Assembly: GCF_008386565.1 (NCBI RefSeq)
Contig: NZ_VUKA01000008.1
Coordinates: forward strand, 1 to 64,000
Origin: Teichococcus oryzae
Lineage (GTDB): Bacteria; Pseudomonadota; Alphaproteobacteria; Acetobacterales; Acetobacteraceae
Length of the DNA stretch: 64,000 nucleotides
Direction of reading: 5' to 3'
In this document: piece by piece, positions 54,699 through 63,191 of the stretch
Layout: each line of letters starts with the position of its first letter
Position numbering within the stretch: the first letter of the stretch is position 1
Notes under the pieces: model-generated
The model's input: the letters and a program-made list of their open reading frames with translations, nothing else
The model's database searches: none
Told to the model about the DNA's origin: nothing
Program-made: the position numbers and the translations under genes

Positions 54699-56549
54699 AT
54701 GCCCGCCTACCGCTCGCGCACCACCACCCATGGCCGCAACATGGCCGGCGCCCGCGGGCTCTGGCGCGCCACCGGCATGAAGGACAGCGATTTCGGCAAG
54801 CCGATCATCGCGGTGGCCAACTCCTTCACCCAGTTCGTGCCCGGCCATGTCCACCTCAAGGACCTCGGCCAGCTGGTCGCGCGGGAGATCGAGGCGGCCG
54901 GCGGCGTCGCCAAGGAATTCAACACCATCGCGGTGGATGACGGCATCGCCATGGGGCATGGCGGCATGCTCTACAGCCTGCCCTCGCGCGAGCTGATCGC
55001 GGATTCCGTCGAGTACATGGTGAATGCCCACTGCGCCGACGCGCTGGTCTGCATCTCCAACTGCGACAAGATCACGCCGGGCATGCTGATGGCGGCGATG
55101 CGCCTCAACATCCCCGTGGTGTTCGTCTCGGGTGGGCCGATGGAGGCCGGCAAGGTGGTGCATCGCGGCACCAAGCGGGCGATCGACCTGATCGACGCCA
55201 TGGTGGCCGCCGCCGACAGCACCGTCACCGATGCCGAGGTGGCGGTGATCGAACGCTCGGCCTGCCCGACCTGCGGCTCCTGCTCGGGCATGTTCACCGC
55301 CAATTCGATGAACTGCCTGACCGAGGCGCTGGGCCTGGCGCTGCCGGGCAACGGCACCGTGCTGGCGACCCATTCCGACCGCCGCGGCCTGTTTGTCGAG
55401 GCGGGGCGGCTGATCGTCGATCTCGCCCGCCGCTATTACGAGCAGGACGACGCCACGGCCCTGCCGCGCAACATCGCGACCGTCGCCGCCTTCGAGAACG
55501 CGATGACGCTGGACATCGCCATGGGCGGCTCCACCAACACCGTGCTGCACCTGCTGGCGGCGGCGCAGGAAGGCGAGGTCGACTTCACCATGCGCGACAT
55601 CGACCGGCTGTCCCGCCGCGTGCCCGTGCTGTGCAAGGTGGCCCCCGCCGTGGCCGACGTCCATGTGGAGGATGTCCACCGCGCCGGCGGCATCATGGGC
55701 ATCCTGGGTGAGTTGGACCGCGCCGGGCTGATCAACCGCGACGTCCACACCATCCACACCGCCACCATGGCGGATTCGCTGGAGCGCTGGGACCTGAAGC
55801 GCACCGAAAGCGCCAGCGTGCGCGACTTCTTCTGCGCGGCGCCCGGCGGCATCCCGACCACCGAGGCGTTCAGCCAGTCCGCCCGCTGGGAGGAGCCGGA
55901 TCTCGACCGCGAGAAGGGCGTGATCCGCGACCTCGACCATGCCTTCTCCAAGGATGGCGGCCTGGCCGTGCTGTATGGCAACCTGGCCGAGGATGGCTGC
56001 ATCGTGAAGACGGCCGGGGTCGATGCCTCGATCCTGACCTTCCACGGGCCGGCCCGCATCTTCGAAAGCCAGGACGCGGCGGTGGAAGGCATCCTGGGCG
56101 GCCGCATCGTGCCGGGTGACATCGTGCTGATCCGCTACGAAGGCCCGAAGGGCGGCCCTGGCATGCAGGAGATGCTGTACCCGACCTCCTACCTGAAGTC
56201 GAAGGGGCTGGGGAAGGCCTGCGCCCTGGTGACGGATGGCCGCTTCTCCGGCGGCTCCTCCGGCCTGTCGATCGGCCATGTCTCGCCCGAGGCGGCGGAA
56301 GGCGGGCTGATCGGGCTGGTGCAGGATGGCGACCAGATCGAGATCGACATCCCCAACCGCTCCATCGTGCTGGCCGTGCCGGCGGAGGAGCTGGCGGCGC
56401 GGCGCGAGGCCATGGAAGCCAAGGGCGCCCAGGCCTGGCATCCGGAAAACCGTGACCGCGTGGTGTCGGCGGCGCTCCGGGCCTATGCGGCGCTGACCAC
56501 CAGCGCGGCGCGCGGCGCGGTGCGGGACGTGGATCAGCGGCGCCGCTGA
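54699..56549 (+). CDS. ilvD: dihydroxy-acid dehydratase
   Basis: IlvD dehydrates 2,3-dihydroxy-isovalerate and -methylvalerate in branched-chain amino acid synthesis, using an iron-sulfur cluster. The start ATG 54699 ([17 protein letters not shown]) gives 616 residues, the same as the E. coli enzyme; upstream codons are extra. Cluster cysteines are visible in [12 protein letters not shown] near 125 and [18 protein letters not shown] near 195. The C-terminal [19 protein letters not shown] is intact. Three hairpins follow the stop, the last with a T tract. Confidence 0.97.
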   Translation: MPAYRSRTTTHGRNMAGARGLWRATGMKDSDFGKPIIAVANSFTQFVPGHVHLKDLGQLVAREIEAAGGVAKEFNTIAVDDGIAMGHGGMLYSLPSRELIADSVEYMVNAHCADALVCISNCDKITPGMLMAAMRLNIPVVFVSGGPMEAGKVVHRGTKRAIDLIDAMVAAADSTVTDAEVAVIERSACPTCGSCSGMFTANSMNCLTEALGLALPGNGTVLATHSDRRGLFVEAGRLIVDLARRYYEQDDATALPRNIATVAAFENAMTLDIAMGGSTNTVLHLLAAAQEGEVDFTMRDIDRLSRRVPVLCKVAPAVADVHVEDVHRAGGIMGILGELDRAGLINRDVHTIHTATMADSLERWDLKRTESASVRDFFCAAPGGIPTTEAFSQSARWEEPDLDREKGVIRDLDHAFSKDGGLAVLYGNLAEDGCIVKTAGVDASILTFHGPARIFESQDAAVEGILGGRIVPGDIVLIRYEGPKGGPGMQEMLYPTSYLKSKGLGKACALVTDGRFSGGSSGLSIGHVSPEAAEGGLIGLVQDGDQIEIDIPNRSIVLAVPAEELAARREAMEAKGAQAWHPENRDRVVSAALRAYAALTTSAARGAVRDVDQRRR

Positions 56550-56555
56550 AAAAGA

Positions 56556-56585
56556 AACCCGGCCGGGCTTCCGCCTGGCCGGGTT
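56556..56585 (-). terminator. terminator reading for the acyltransferase gene
   Basis: AACCCGGCC (56556-56564) and GGCCGGGTT (56577-56585) form a nine-base stem. On the minus strand the stem is followed by a T-rich run (complement of AAAAAGAAA), so it suits the minus-strand acyltransferase gene; it may act in both directions. Confidence 0.55.
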
Positions 56586-56598
56586 GAGGAACGGGTGA

Positions 56599-56617
56599 GG
56601 CGCCGGAAGCCGGCGCC
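56599..56617. terminator. middle hairpin of a three-hairpin stack
   Basis: GGCGCCGG and CCGGCGCC pair perfectly around the three-base loop AAG. It lies between the minus-facing and plus-facing terminator hairpins. Confidence 0.4.
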
Positions 56618-56623
56618 CGCATG

Positions 56624-56645
56624 GAGCGGCGAAAGCCGCTCTTTT
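56624..56645 (+). terminator. rho-independent terminator of ilvD
   Basis: GAGCGGC (56624-56630), a GAAA tetraloop, GCCGCTC (56635-56641), then TTTT. This is a textbook terminator about 75 bases after the ilvD stop, just before the convergent acyltransferase stop. Confidence 0.7.
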
Positions 56646-56649
56646 GCTG

Positions 56650-57843
56650 TCAGGAGGTCGCCGTGCTCAGTCGGCCATGGGCGGCCGGGAGGCTGGCCCG
56701 GCCATTGAACAGCATCATCAGCACCGGGCTGCGGCGGACGATCAGGTGGAAGCCCCAGGACAGGGCGACGGCCGCCACCGAGATGATGGTGAACTCCACC
56801 ATCGCCGGCCATTCAACGCTCAGGAAGGCGAGGCCGAGCCAGCAGACGAACACCACATGCACCAGGTACATGGTCATGGCGCCTTCCACCATCGCGCGGG
56901 ACAGGGAGGTGGAGCGGTCCAGCCACATCCGTGCCGCCGACAGCAGCAGGTGCGAGAACAGGATGCCGACCATGGGCCACAGGAAATAGGTGAGCAGGCG
57001 GCTGGCATCGTCCTCCTGCGGCTGGAACACCGCCATGGTGATGGCGGATGCCACCGCCAGGGCCCAGATCGACCAGCGCGGACGGGTGAAGGCCTCCAGC
57101 CAGGACAGGCGGTAGGCCAGCAATGTGCCCGCCAGGAACACCAGGCCATAGGCGACGAACTGGCCGGGAACGAAGATCTCGTTGAACATGTAGCTGACGC
57201 CGGCCAGCGCCGCGACGCCGGCGAAGCCCACGGACGCCACGCCCGTGGCCAGCACAGCGAGCCAGCCCACCACCGGGTGCCGCTCCACCGCATCCAGGAA
57301 CATGTTCAGCCCGCGTTCCAGGCGCAGCGGCCCGCGCAACTGCCACAGCCCGGCCAGCAGCACGCAATACCCCAGGAGGTACATCAGGAACCAGAGATGC
57401 ACCGTCCAGTTGAGATCCGGATTGCGCATGGCGGCCAGCAGGCCGGGAATGGCATTGTCCCAGCCGCCCTGGCCGATGGCGGTCGGGATCACGATCATCG
57501 GGCTGATCAGCACCAGCGCCGCCACAAGCGGCACCCCCACGCGCCAAAGGCGCCCCTTCAGCCAGGTGCTCGCATCGTAGCGGCGGATCATCAACATGCC
57601 GAAGAAGCCGGCAAGCAGAAAGAACACCGACATGCGGAAGGTATGGCTGAACTGCAACGCCCAGGTCAGCCCCTCGGACTTGTCCGGGGAGTCGATGATC
57701 CAGGGGGCGTGCGTCGCGTAGATCAGCCCCACATGATAGGGGATGCCGATCAGCATGAGGATGGCCCGCATCTGGTCGAGGTAGTTCCAGCGCTGTGAGC
57801 CACCGGCACTGGACGTCCGTGGCGGGGGCGGCGTTGCGCTCAT
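56650..57843 (-). CDS. acyltransferase-3/OpgC-like membrane protein
   Basis: This is a 397-residue membrane protein with about ten spans, starting at ATG 57843 with AAGGAG upstream. The acyltransferase-3 hallmarks are the N-terminal RWNYLDQMRAILMLIGIPYHVGL and the FSHTFRMSVFFLLAGFFGML that follows. NWTVHLWFLMYLLGYCVLL near the centre also fits. Related OpgC-like proteins transfer succinyl or acetyl groups to periplasmic glucans or surface sugars. The acceptor here is unknown. It is divergent from a chemotaxis receptor gene. Confidence 0.85.
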   Translation of the reverse strand: MSATPPPPRTSSAGGSQRWNYLDQMRAILMLIGIPYHVGLIYATHAPWIIDSPDKSEGLTWALQFSHTFRMSVFFLLAGFFGMLMIRRYDASTWLKGRLWRVGVPLVAALVLISPMIVIPTAIGQGGWDNAIPGLLAAMRNPDLNWTVHLWFLMYLLGYCVLLAGLWQLRGPLRLERGLNMFLDAVERHPVVGWLAVLATGVASVGFAGVAALAGVSYMFNEIFVPGQFVAYGLVFLAGTLLAYRLSWLEAFTRPRWSIWALAVASAITMAVFQPQEDDASRLLTYFLWPMVGILFSHLLLSAARMWLDRSTSLSRAMVEGAMTMYLVHVVFVCWLGLAFLSVEWPAMVEFTIISVAAVALSWGFHLIVRRSPVLMMLFNGRASLPAAHGRLSTATS

Positions 57844-57895
57844 GGCAGAGACGCTCCTTCCCAAGGCGGTGTGTGAAACATCGTAAACAAGGTTA

Positions 57896-57908
57896 ACAGA
57901 ACTTCTGT
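57896..57908. promoter_or_regulatory. palindrome in an AT-rich divergent gap
   Basis: ACAGAA-C-TTCTGT is a perfect 13-base palindrome in the roughly 57870-57970 segment, the least GC-rich stretch noticed in the window. It lies about 55 bases upstream of the acyltransferase ATG and 190 bases upstream of the chemotaxis gene, so it could serve either. No regulator gene is adjacent. Confidence 0.4.
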
Positions 57909-57935
57909 GTCGTAATTTAACAAACGGCCCAATTT

Positions 57936-57964
57936 TTGTCCGGCGCCTGTTCAACATTTGTTAT
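57936..57964 (+). promoter_or_regulatory. possible sigma-70 promoter for the chemotaxis gene
   Basis: TTGTCC (57936-57941), 17 bases, TGTTAT (57959-57964): each box matches four of six consensus positions. It is about 135 bases before the ATG at 58098. Weak, positional evidence only. Confidence 0.3.
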
Positions 57965-58097
57965 GTGGGGCAGTCGTCGCCAATCCTGGCTCCGCTTTCA
58001 TCCTTTCCTTACCATGGCCGTGCAGATTGCGGGCGGAAACCTGGACGCCGGTCTGCCCCCAAATGCCGGCGGCCTCAAGGAAGGGGATATCACCTTC

Positions 58098-59786
58098 ATG
58101 TGGGCTCGACTTGGCCAATCCTTGGGTATGCGGCTTTACGGGCTGATGGGCCTTCTTGCGGTGACGGCGTTTGGCAGTGCCCTTGTCGGGGGCTGGGCCC
58201 TGGGCCAGTTGCAGGCCCTGGCCGGCGAAGCCGGGCGGGCGGCGCTGGCTGCCCAACTAGCGGAGCGGGTGAATGGCCACATCTTCGCCGTGGTGATGGA
58301 AAGCCGGGGCATCTACCAGGCCCGGGACAGCCAGGATGCGCGCCGCTTCGCCGCCCCGCTGGAGGAAACCCTGCGCCAGCTGGACGCCGATCTTGGCCAA
58401 TGGCGTGCGCTGGTGCCCGCGGAAGGCCGCGCCGCCTTTGCCCAGGTTGAAGCCGCCGCCGCCGAGTTCCGCCGCTTCCGGCGGGAAACCATGCGCATCG
58501 GGCTTGAGCAGGGACCGGCTGCCGCCGATCTCCAAGGCAACAACGAAGCCAACCGGGCCAATCGGCGGGCGCTGAACACGGCGCTGGACGCCAGCGCGAC
58601 GGCCGCGCGCAATGAGGCAGCGCAATTGTCGCGTGAACTGGAGCAGGCGGGCGACCGCCTGTCCCTGCTGCTTCTGCTGGGCGTGGCGGGCATGGTCGCC
58701 GTGATGGCGGGCGCCGTGGTGCTGACGGTGCGCCGTTCCATCCTGCGGCCCTTGCATCAGATGACGGGCGGCCTGGCCCGCATGGCGGAGGGCGAACTGG
58801 CCGTGGCCATTCCGGGCGGCGAACGCGCGGACGAGGTCGGCACGCTGGCCCGGGCCGGGGAAAGGCTCCGGCTGAGCCTGCGGCAGGCCGAGGCCCTGGA
58901 AGCGGAGCAGGCGCAGCAGCGGGAGCAGCAGCAACAGCGCGGCCAGAAGCTGGATGCGCTGACGCAGGGGTTCGAGACATCGGCGGGGGAGCTGGTCGGG
59001 CTGCTTTCGGCCGCGGCGACGGAGCTGCACGCCACGGCCCAATCCATGACCGGCAGTGCCGGGACGGCCACAAGCCAGTCCCAGGCGGTGGCCAGCGCGG
59101 CGGAGGCGGCATCGGCCAATGTGCAGACGGTGGCCGCCGCCGCCGAGGAACTTTCGGCGTCCATCGCCGAGATCACCCGACAGGTCGCGCAATCCGCCCA
59201 GGTGGCGGGCCGCGCCGCCGCCGATGCCCGCCGCACCGATGAAACGGTGCGGGCCCTGGCCGCCGCCGCCGCGCGAATCGGCGACGTGGTGCAGATGATC
59301 GCGGATATCGCCGGCCAAACCAACCTGCTGGCGCTGAACGCCACCATCGAGGCGGCGCGGGCGGGCGAGGCGGGCAAGGGCTTCGCCGTGGTGGCCTCCG
59401 AGGTGAAGAACCTCGCGTCCCAGACCGCCAAGGCGACGGAGGAGATCGGCAGCCAGATCGGGCAGATCCAGCAGGTGACGCGGGAAGCGGTTTCCGCCAT
59501 CACCGAGATCGCCGCCACGATCGACGAGGTGAACCAGATCGCCGGCGCCATCGCCGCCGCGGTGGAGGAACAGGGCTCCGCCACCCAGGAGATCGCCCGC
59601 AACGTGCAGCAGGCCGCGTCCGGCACCCAGGCGGTGACGCGCAACATCGGCCAGGTGAGCGAGGCGGCGGAGGAAACCGGGCAGGCTGCCGGAGACGTGT
59701 TGCAGGCGGCCGGCGAATTGTCGCGCCAGTCGGAACGGCTGCGCAGCGAGGTGGCCAGCTTCCTGACCGAGGTGAAGGCCGCCTGA
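58098..59786 (+). CDS. methyl-accepting chemotaxis protein
   Basis: This is a 562-residue chemoreceptor. Starting at ATG 58098 a transmembrane helix ([20 protein letters not shown]) comes first, then a short helical sensor of about 150 residues rich in Ala and Glu. A second span ([20 protein letters not shown]) follows, then HAMP and a Gln-rich coiled coil. The signalling hairpin tip reads [20 protein letters not shown] with [15 protein letters not shown]. No CheR/CheB docking pentapeptide is seen at the end. Start 57936 is not credible. It stands alone, without flagellar or che genes nearby. Confidence 0.92.
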   Translation: MWARLGQSLGMRLYGLMGLLAVTAFGSALVGGWALGQLQALAGEAGRAALAAQLAERVNGHIFAVVMESRGIYQARDSQDARRFAAPLEETLRQLDADLGQWRALVPAEGRAAFAQVEAAAAEFRRFRRETMRIGLEQGPAAADLQGNNEANRANRRALNTALDASATAARNEAAQLSRELEQAGDRLSLLLLLGVAGMVAVMAGAVVLTVRRSILRPLHQMTGGLARMAEGELAVAIPGGERADEVGTLARAGERLRLSLRQAEALEAEQAQQREQQQQRGQKLDALTQGFETSAGELVGLLSAAATELHATAQSMTGSAGTATSQSQAVASAAEAASANVQTVAAAAEELSASIAEITRQVAQSAQVAGRAAADARRTDETVRALAAAAARIGDVVQMIADIAGQTNLLALNATIEAARAGEAGKGFAVVASEVKNLASQTAKATEEIGSQIGQIQQVTREAVSAITEIAATIDEVNQIAGAIAAAVEEQGSATQEIARNVQQAASGTQAVTRNIGQVSEAAEETGQAAGDVLQAAGELSRQSERLRSEVASFLTEVKAA

Positions 59787-59798
59787 CCCAGGATGTCG

Positions 59799-59828
59799 TG
59801 CAACGCCAGCCCTCCTCCTGGCGTTGCA
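59799..59828 (+). terminator. 11-base stem-loop after the chemotaxis gene
   Basis: TGCAACGCCAG (59799-59809) and CTGGCGTTGCA (59818-59828) pair perfectly across an eight-base loop, 13 bases after the stop. No T tract follows, but the position suits a terminator. Confidence 0.5.
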
Positions 59829-59897
59829 GGCCGCATGAACCCGGCGGGCTGACGGCCATGCCGGCCCATGCGTCCATGGCGCGGGGAGGAAAAGGCG

Positions 59898-60290
59898 ATG
59901 GCGCAGCCGGAAAAGCCGGAAGCGGCGGGGATCGAGATCCAGCCCTGTCCCGACCGGGTGATCGTGTCGGTGGCCGGGCGCACCGTGGCGGACAGCCAGG
60001 CGGCGCTGATCCTGCGGGAGCGGGGCTATCCGCCGGTTTATTACCTGCCCCGGGAACATGCCGACATGTCCCTGCTGCGGCGCAGCGAACATCGCAGCCA
60101 CTGCCCCTACAAGGGCGAGGCCACCTATTTCAGCATTCCGCATGCCGGCCGCTCGGCCGAGAATGCCGTCTGGAGCTATGAAGCGCCGCCGGCGGCGGTG
60201 GCGGCCATTCGCTGCCATCTCGCCTTCTATCCCGACCGCGTGGATTCCATTTCCACCCAGCCCCGGCGCGACTCTCCTGTCCATGGTTGA
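59898..60290 (+). CDS. DUF427 domain protein
   Basis: This is a 130-residue DUF427 protein from ATG 59898, with GGAGG upstream. Typical features are RVIVSVAGRTVADSQAALIL, PPVYYLPREHADMSLLRRSE, HCPYKGEATYFSI and AVWSYEAPP. The biochemical role of the family is unknown. It is 92 bases ahead of egtB on the same strand, a proximity worth noting because the family is often found near small-molecule redox genes. Confidence 0.85.
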   Translation: MAQPEKPEAAGIEIQPCPDRVIVSVAGRTVADSQAALILRERGYPPVYYLPREHADMSLLRRSEHRSHCPYKGEATYFSIPHAGRSAENAVWSYEAPPAAVAAIRCHLAFYPDRVDSISTQPRRDSPVHG

Positions 60291-60382
60291 TCTTGCCATC
60301 TGCCGGAACGGCGCCAACTGCCCGGGCAGTGCTGTGGTGGCCATTGGCCGCCATTGCCGGAATATCTGCGGGAGAACGCCAA

Positions 60383-61630
60383 ATGGATGCCATACCAGCC
60401 ACGCCACCGGCAGGCCTCGCGCAACTTTACGGCACCGTTCGCGCCACCAGCCGCCATCTGGCCGGGCCCTTGTCGGATGCCGATGCGACCGCGCAATCCA
60501 TGCCGGATGCCAGCCCCGCGAAATGGCATCTGGCGCACACCACCTGGTTCTTCGAAACCATGGTGCTGCGGCCGAACCTGGCGGGCTATGCGGCCTTCGA
60601 CGACACGTTCAACTTCCTCTTCAACTCCTATTACGAGACGCTCGGCGCCCGGCAGCCGCGCCCGCGCCGGGGTATGCTGACCCGGCCCTCGCTGGACAGC
60701 GTGATGGCCTATCGCGCGCATGTGGACCGCGCCATGGCGGAACTGCTGCGGCGCGACCTGCCGCCAGGCCTGTGGGAACTGGTGGAACTCGGATGCCATC
60801 ACGAGCAGCAGCACCAGGAGTTGCTGCTGACCGACATCCTGCACCTGTTCGCGCAGAATCCGCTTTGCCCCGCTTATTCCGAAGCGCCGCCGGCCATGGC
60901 GGCGGGGGCGCCGCGCGAAACGCAGTACCATTCCTTTGACGGCGGCATCGTCGAGATCGGCCATGCCGGCGGCGGCTTCGCCTTTGATTGCGAAGGGCCG
61001 CGCCACCGGGTGCTGGTCGAGCCCTTCCGCCTCGCCGACCGGCTGGTGACCAATGGCGAATGGATGCAGTTCGTCGCGGATGGCGGCTACCGCGATCCGC
61101 TGCTGTGGCTGTCGGCCGGCTGGGCCACGGTGCAGGCGCAAGGCTGGGACGCGCCGCTCTATTGGCGGCAGCATGATGGCGCCTGGCACAGCATGACGCT
61201 GCATGGCCTGCAGCCCGTGCGGCCCGACGACCCGGTCACCCATATCAGCTATTTCGAGGCGGATGCCTTCGCCTCCTGGGCCGGGAAGCGCCTGCCGGGC
61301 GAAGCGGAATGGGAACACGCCGCGCGGGATCTCGCGCCTGACGCCGCGCCGGCGCTGCGGCCGCGCGCCGCCTCGGGCGGGGCGGGCCTGCGGCAGATGT
61401 TCGGCGAGGTGTGGCAATGGACGCGCAGCCCGTTCACGCCCTATCCGCGCTTCCGCCCGGCGGAAGGGGCGGTGGGCGAGTATAATGGCAAGTTCATGTG
61501 CGGGCAGTTCGTGCTGCGCGGCAGTTCCTGCGCCACGCCGGAAGGCCATTCCCGCCCGACCTACCGGAACTTCTTCCCTCCCGATGCGCGCTGGCAGTTC
61601 AGCGGGCTGCGGCTGGCCGAGGATGCCTGA
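60383..61630 (+). CDS. egtB: ergothioneine biosynthesis sulfoxide synthase EgtB
   Basis: EgtB is a non-heme iron enzyme joining hercynine to a thiol (gamma-glutamyl-cysteine or cysteine) with O2. The 415-residue protein starts at ATG 60383 (GGGAGA site). The DinB-like iron domain has His52 (WHLAHTTWFFE) plus His140 and His144 in the HX3HXE motif of CHHEQQHQELLL, matching known EgtB ligands. The C-terminal FGE-sulfatase-like domain shows NGEWMQFVADGGY, RLPGEAEWEHAAR and a closing RPTYRNFFPPDARWQFSGLR. The egtD start lies inside its stop region. Confidence 0.93.
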   Translation: MDAIPATPPAGLAQLYGTVRATSRHLAGPLSDADATAQSMPDASPAKWHLAHTTWFFETMVLRPNLAGYAAFDDTFNFLFNSYYETLGARQPRPRRGMLTRPSLDSVMAYRAHVDRAMAELLRRDLPPGLWELVELGCHHEQQHQELLLTDILHLFAQNPLCPAYSEAPPAMAAGAPRETQYHSFDGGIVEIGHAGGGFAFDCEGPRHRVLVEPFRLADRLVTNGEWMQFVADGGYRDPLLWLSAGWATVQAQGWDAPLYWRQHDGAWHSMTLHGLQPVRPDDPVTHISYFEADAFASWAGKRLPGEAEWEHAARDLAPDAAPALRPRAASGGAGLRQMFGEVWQWTRSPFTPYPRFRPAEGAVGEYNGKFMCGQFVLRGSSCATPEGHSRPTYRNFFPPDARWQFSGLRLAEDA

Positions 61631-62582
61631 GATGCTGGATGCCCCCGAAACCGCCTGGCAGCACGACGCCTTCCGGGACGACGTGATCGCCGGGCTGTCC
61701 CGGCCGCGGAAGACCCTGCCCAGCCGATGGCTTTACGACGACCGCGGCTGCCGGTTGTTCGAGGAGATCACCAGGCTCGACGAATATTACCCGACCCGCA
61801 CCGAAACGACGATCCTGCGCGACCAGGCGGCCGCCATGGCGGGCTTCGCGGGTCCTGCGCCGGTGCTGGTGGAATACGGTGCCGGCGCCGCCGTGAAGAC
61901 CGCCATCCTGCTGGAGGCGCTGCGCCCCAGCCTCTACATCCCGGTGGACATCGCCGGCGATTTCCTGGCGCAAAGCGCGGCGCGCATCACCCGCCGCTTC
62001 CCCGAACTGAAGGTGCGGCCGGTGATCGCCGATTTCACGGCCGATTTCGATCTGCCGGCCGGCCTTCCCGCCGGCGTCCCGCGCTGCGGCTTCTTTCCCG
62101 GCTCCACCATCGGCAATCTGGATGCGGAGGAAACATCCGCCTTTCTGTGCCGCATGCGCGCCCATGTCGGTACCGGCGGCACGGCGCTGGTCGGGGTGGA
62201 TCTGCGCAAGGATCTCGACACCTTGCTGGCCGCGTATGACGACCGCGCGGGCGTCACCGCCGCCTTCAACCTGAACCTCCTGACCCGGATCAACCGTGAG
62301 CTGGGTGCCGATTTCCCCCCCGGCGGTTTCAGCCACGAAGCGCGCTGGAACGCCCGCGAATCGGCAATCGAGATGCATCTGGTGTGCCGGCGGGATTGCC
62401 TTGTGGCCCTGGAAGGGCGGCGCTTCGCCTTCCGCGCGGGGGAAAGCATCCACACGGAAAGCTCGCGCAAATACGACCTCGACAGCCTGGCCGCGCTGGC
62501 CGCGCCCTGCGGCTGGGCGGTGGAACATGGCTGGACCGACCGGGACCGCCTGTTCGCCGTGGCCGGCCTGCGGGCCTGCTGA
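61623..62582 (+). CDS. egtD: histidine N-alpha-trimethyltransferase EgtD
   Basis: EgtD methylates histidine three times to hercynine using SAM, the first ergothioneine step. From ATG 61623 (MPEMLDAPE) it is 319 residues; ATG 61632 is also possible. Features: KTLPSRWLYDDRGCRLFEEI, EYYPTRTETTIL, the SAM loop VEYGAGAAVKT near residue 83, FFPGSTIGNLDAEE near 160, and SRKYDL near the C-terminus. Overlap with egtB by eight bases indicates translational coupling. The glutamyl-cysteine-processing genes egtA, egtC and a PLP lyase egtE are not in the window. Confidence 0.94.
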   Translation: MPEMLDAPETAWQHDAFRDDVIAGLSRPRKTLPSRWLYDDRGCRLFEEITRLDEYYPTRTETTILRDQAAAMAGFAGPAPVLVEYGAGAAVKTAILLEALRPSLYIPVDIAGDFLAQSAARITRRFPELKVRPVIADFTADFDLPAGLPAGVPRCGFFPGSTIGNLDAEETSAFLCRMRAHVGTGGTALVGVDLRKDLDTLLAAYDDRAGVTAAFNLNLLTRINRELGADFPPGGFSHEARWNARESAIEMHLVCRRDCLVALEGRRFAFRAGESIHTESSRKYDLDSLAALAAPCGWAVEHGWTDRDRLFAVAGLRAC

Positions 62583-62612
62583 GAGCCGGACGGGGAGGCG
62601 CCGCTGCGCCGC

Positions 62613-63188
62613 TCAGGCGGCCGCCAGCATCTCCGCCAGCGCATCGGCCAACTGGCCGAGCGCCTGGCTCATCGCCGCCACCAGCGCCGCCGTGGCGGTG
62701 CCCTCGACCGGCGCCTGCAGCCTCACATTGCGCGCGGCGCGGCGGCCGCGTGACGCCGGCCGCACCGCAAGCTGCGCCATGAGCAGCACCGGTCCGTCGC
62801 CCTCCTGCTCGAAGCGCAGGATCTCCACCTCGGCCACGGCGTCGCTGTCGATGGACAAGGCCCCGCCGGCGCTGAACACAGTGCTGTTCGGCAGGCGCCG
62901 TTGCAGATCCTCGCCCAGCACGCGGCCCACCATGTCGGCCATCGGCTCCGCCCAGCGGTCGCCGGACAGCAGGTCGAGCCGGTTGGGGCCGGAGGCGCGC
63001 AGGATTTCCGCGCGGTCGAGGTAACGCGGCAACCCGATCGAGCGCAGCTCCACCAGCCGGTGGCGGCTGCGGCGCGCGGGGCCAGGCGTGGCCGACAGAC
63101 GGAAATAGTCCGGCTCGGCGGAGGCGCAACCCGCCAGCAGGGCGGCCAGCGGCACGGGCAGGGCGAGCAGGGCGCGACGGCGGATCAT
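62613..63188 (-). CDS. pqiC: PqiC-type outer-membrane lipoprotein
   Basis: This is a 191-residue lipoprotein with signal MIRRRALLALPVPLAALLAG and lipobox Cys21 (LLAGC). The domain matches the ABC-transport auxiliary lipoprotein family: YFRLSATPG, LVELRSIGLPRYLDRAEIL, and WAEPMADMVGRVLGEDLQRR. In PqiABC it caps the MCE tunnel at the outer membrane. It is three bases downstream of the MCE-domain gene. The partner pqiA-like membrane gene would lie beyond the window. Confidence 0.88.
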   Translation of the reverse strand: MIRRRALLALPVPLAALLAGCASAEPDYFRLSATPGPARRSRHRLVELRSIGLPRYLDRAEILRASGPNRLDLLSGDRWAEPMADMVGRVLGEDLQRRLPNSTVFSAGGALSIDSDAVAEVEILRFEQEGDGPVLLMAQLAVRPASRGRRAARNVRLQAPVEGTATAALVAAMSQALGQLADALAEMLAAA

Positions 63189-63191
63189 GAG

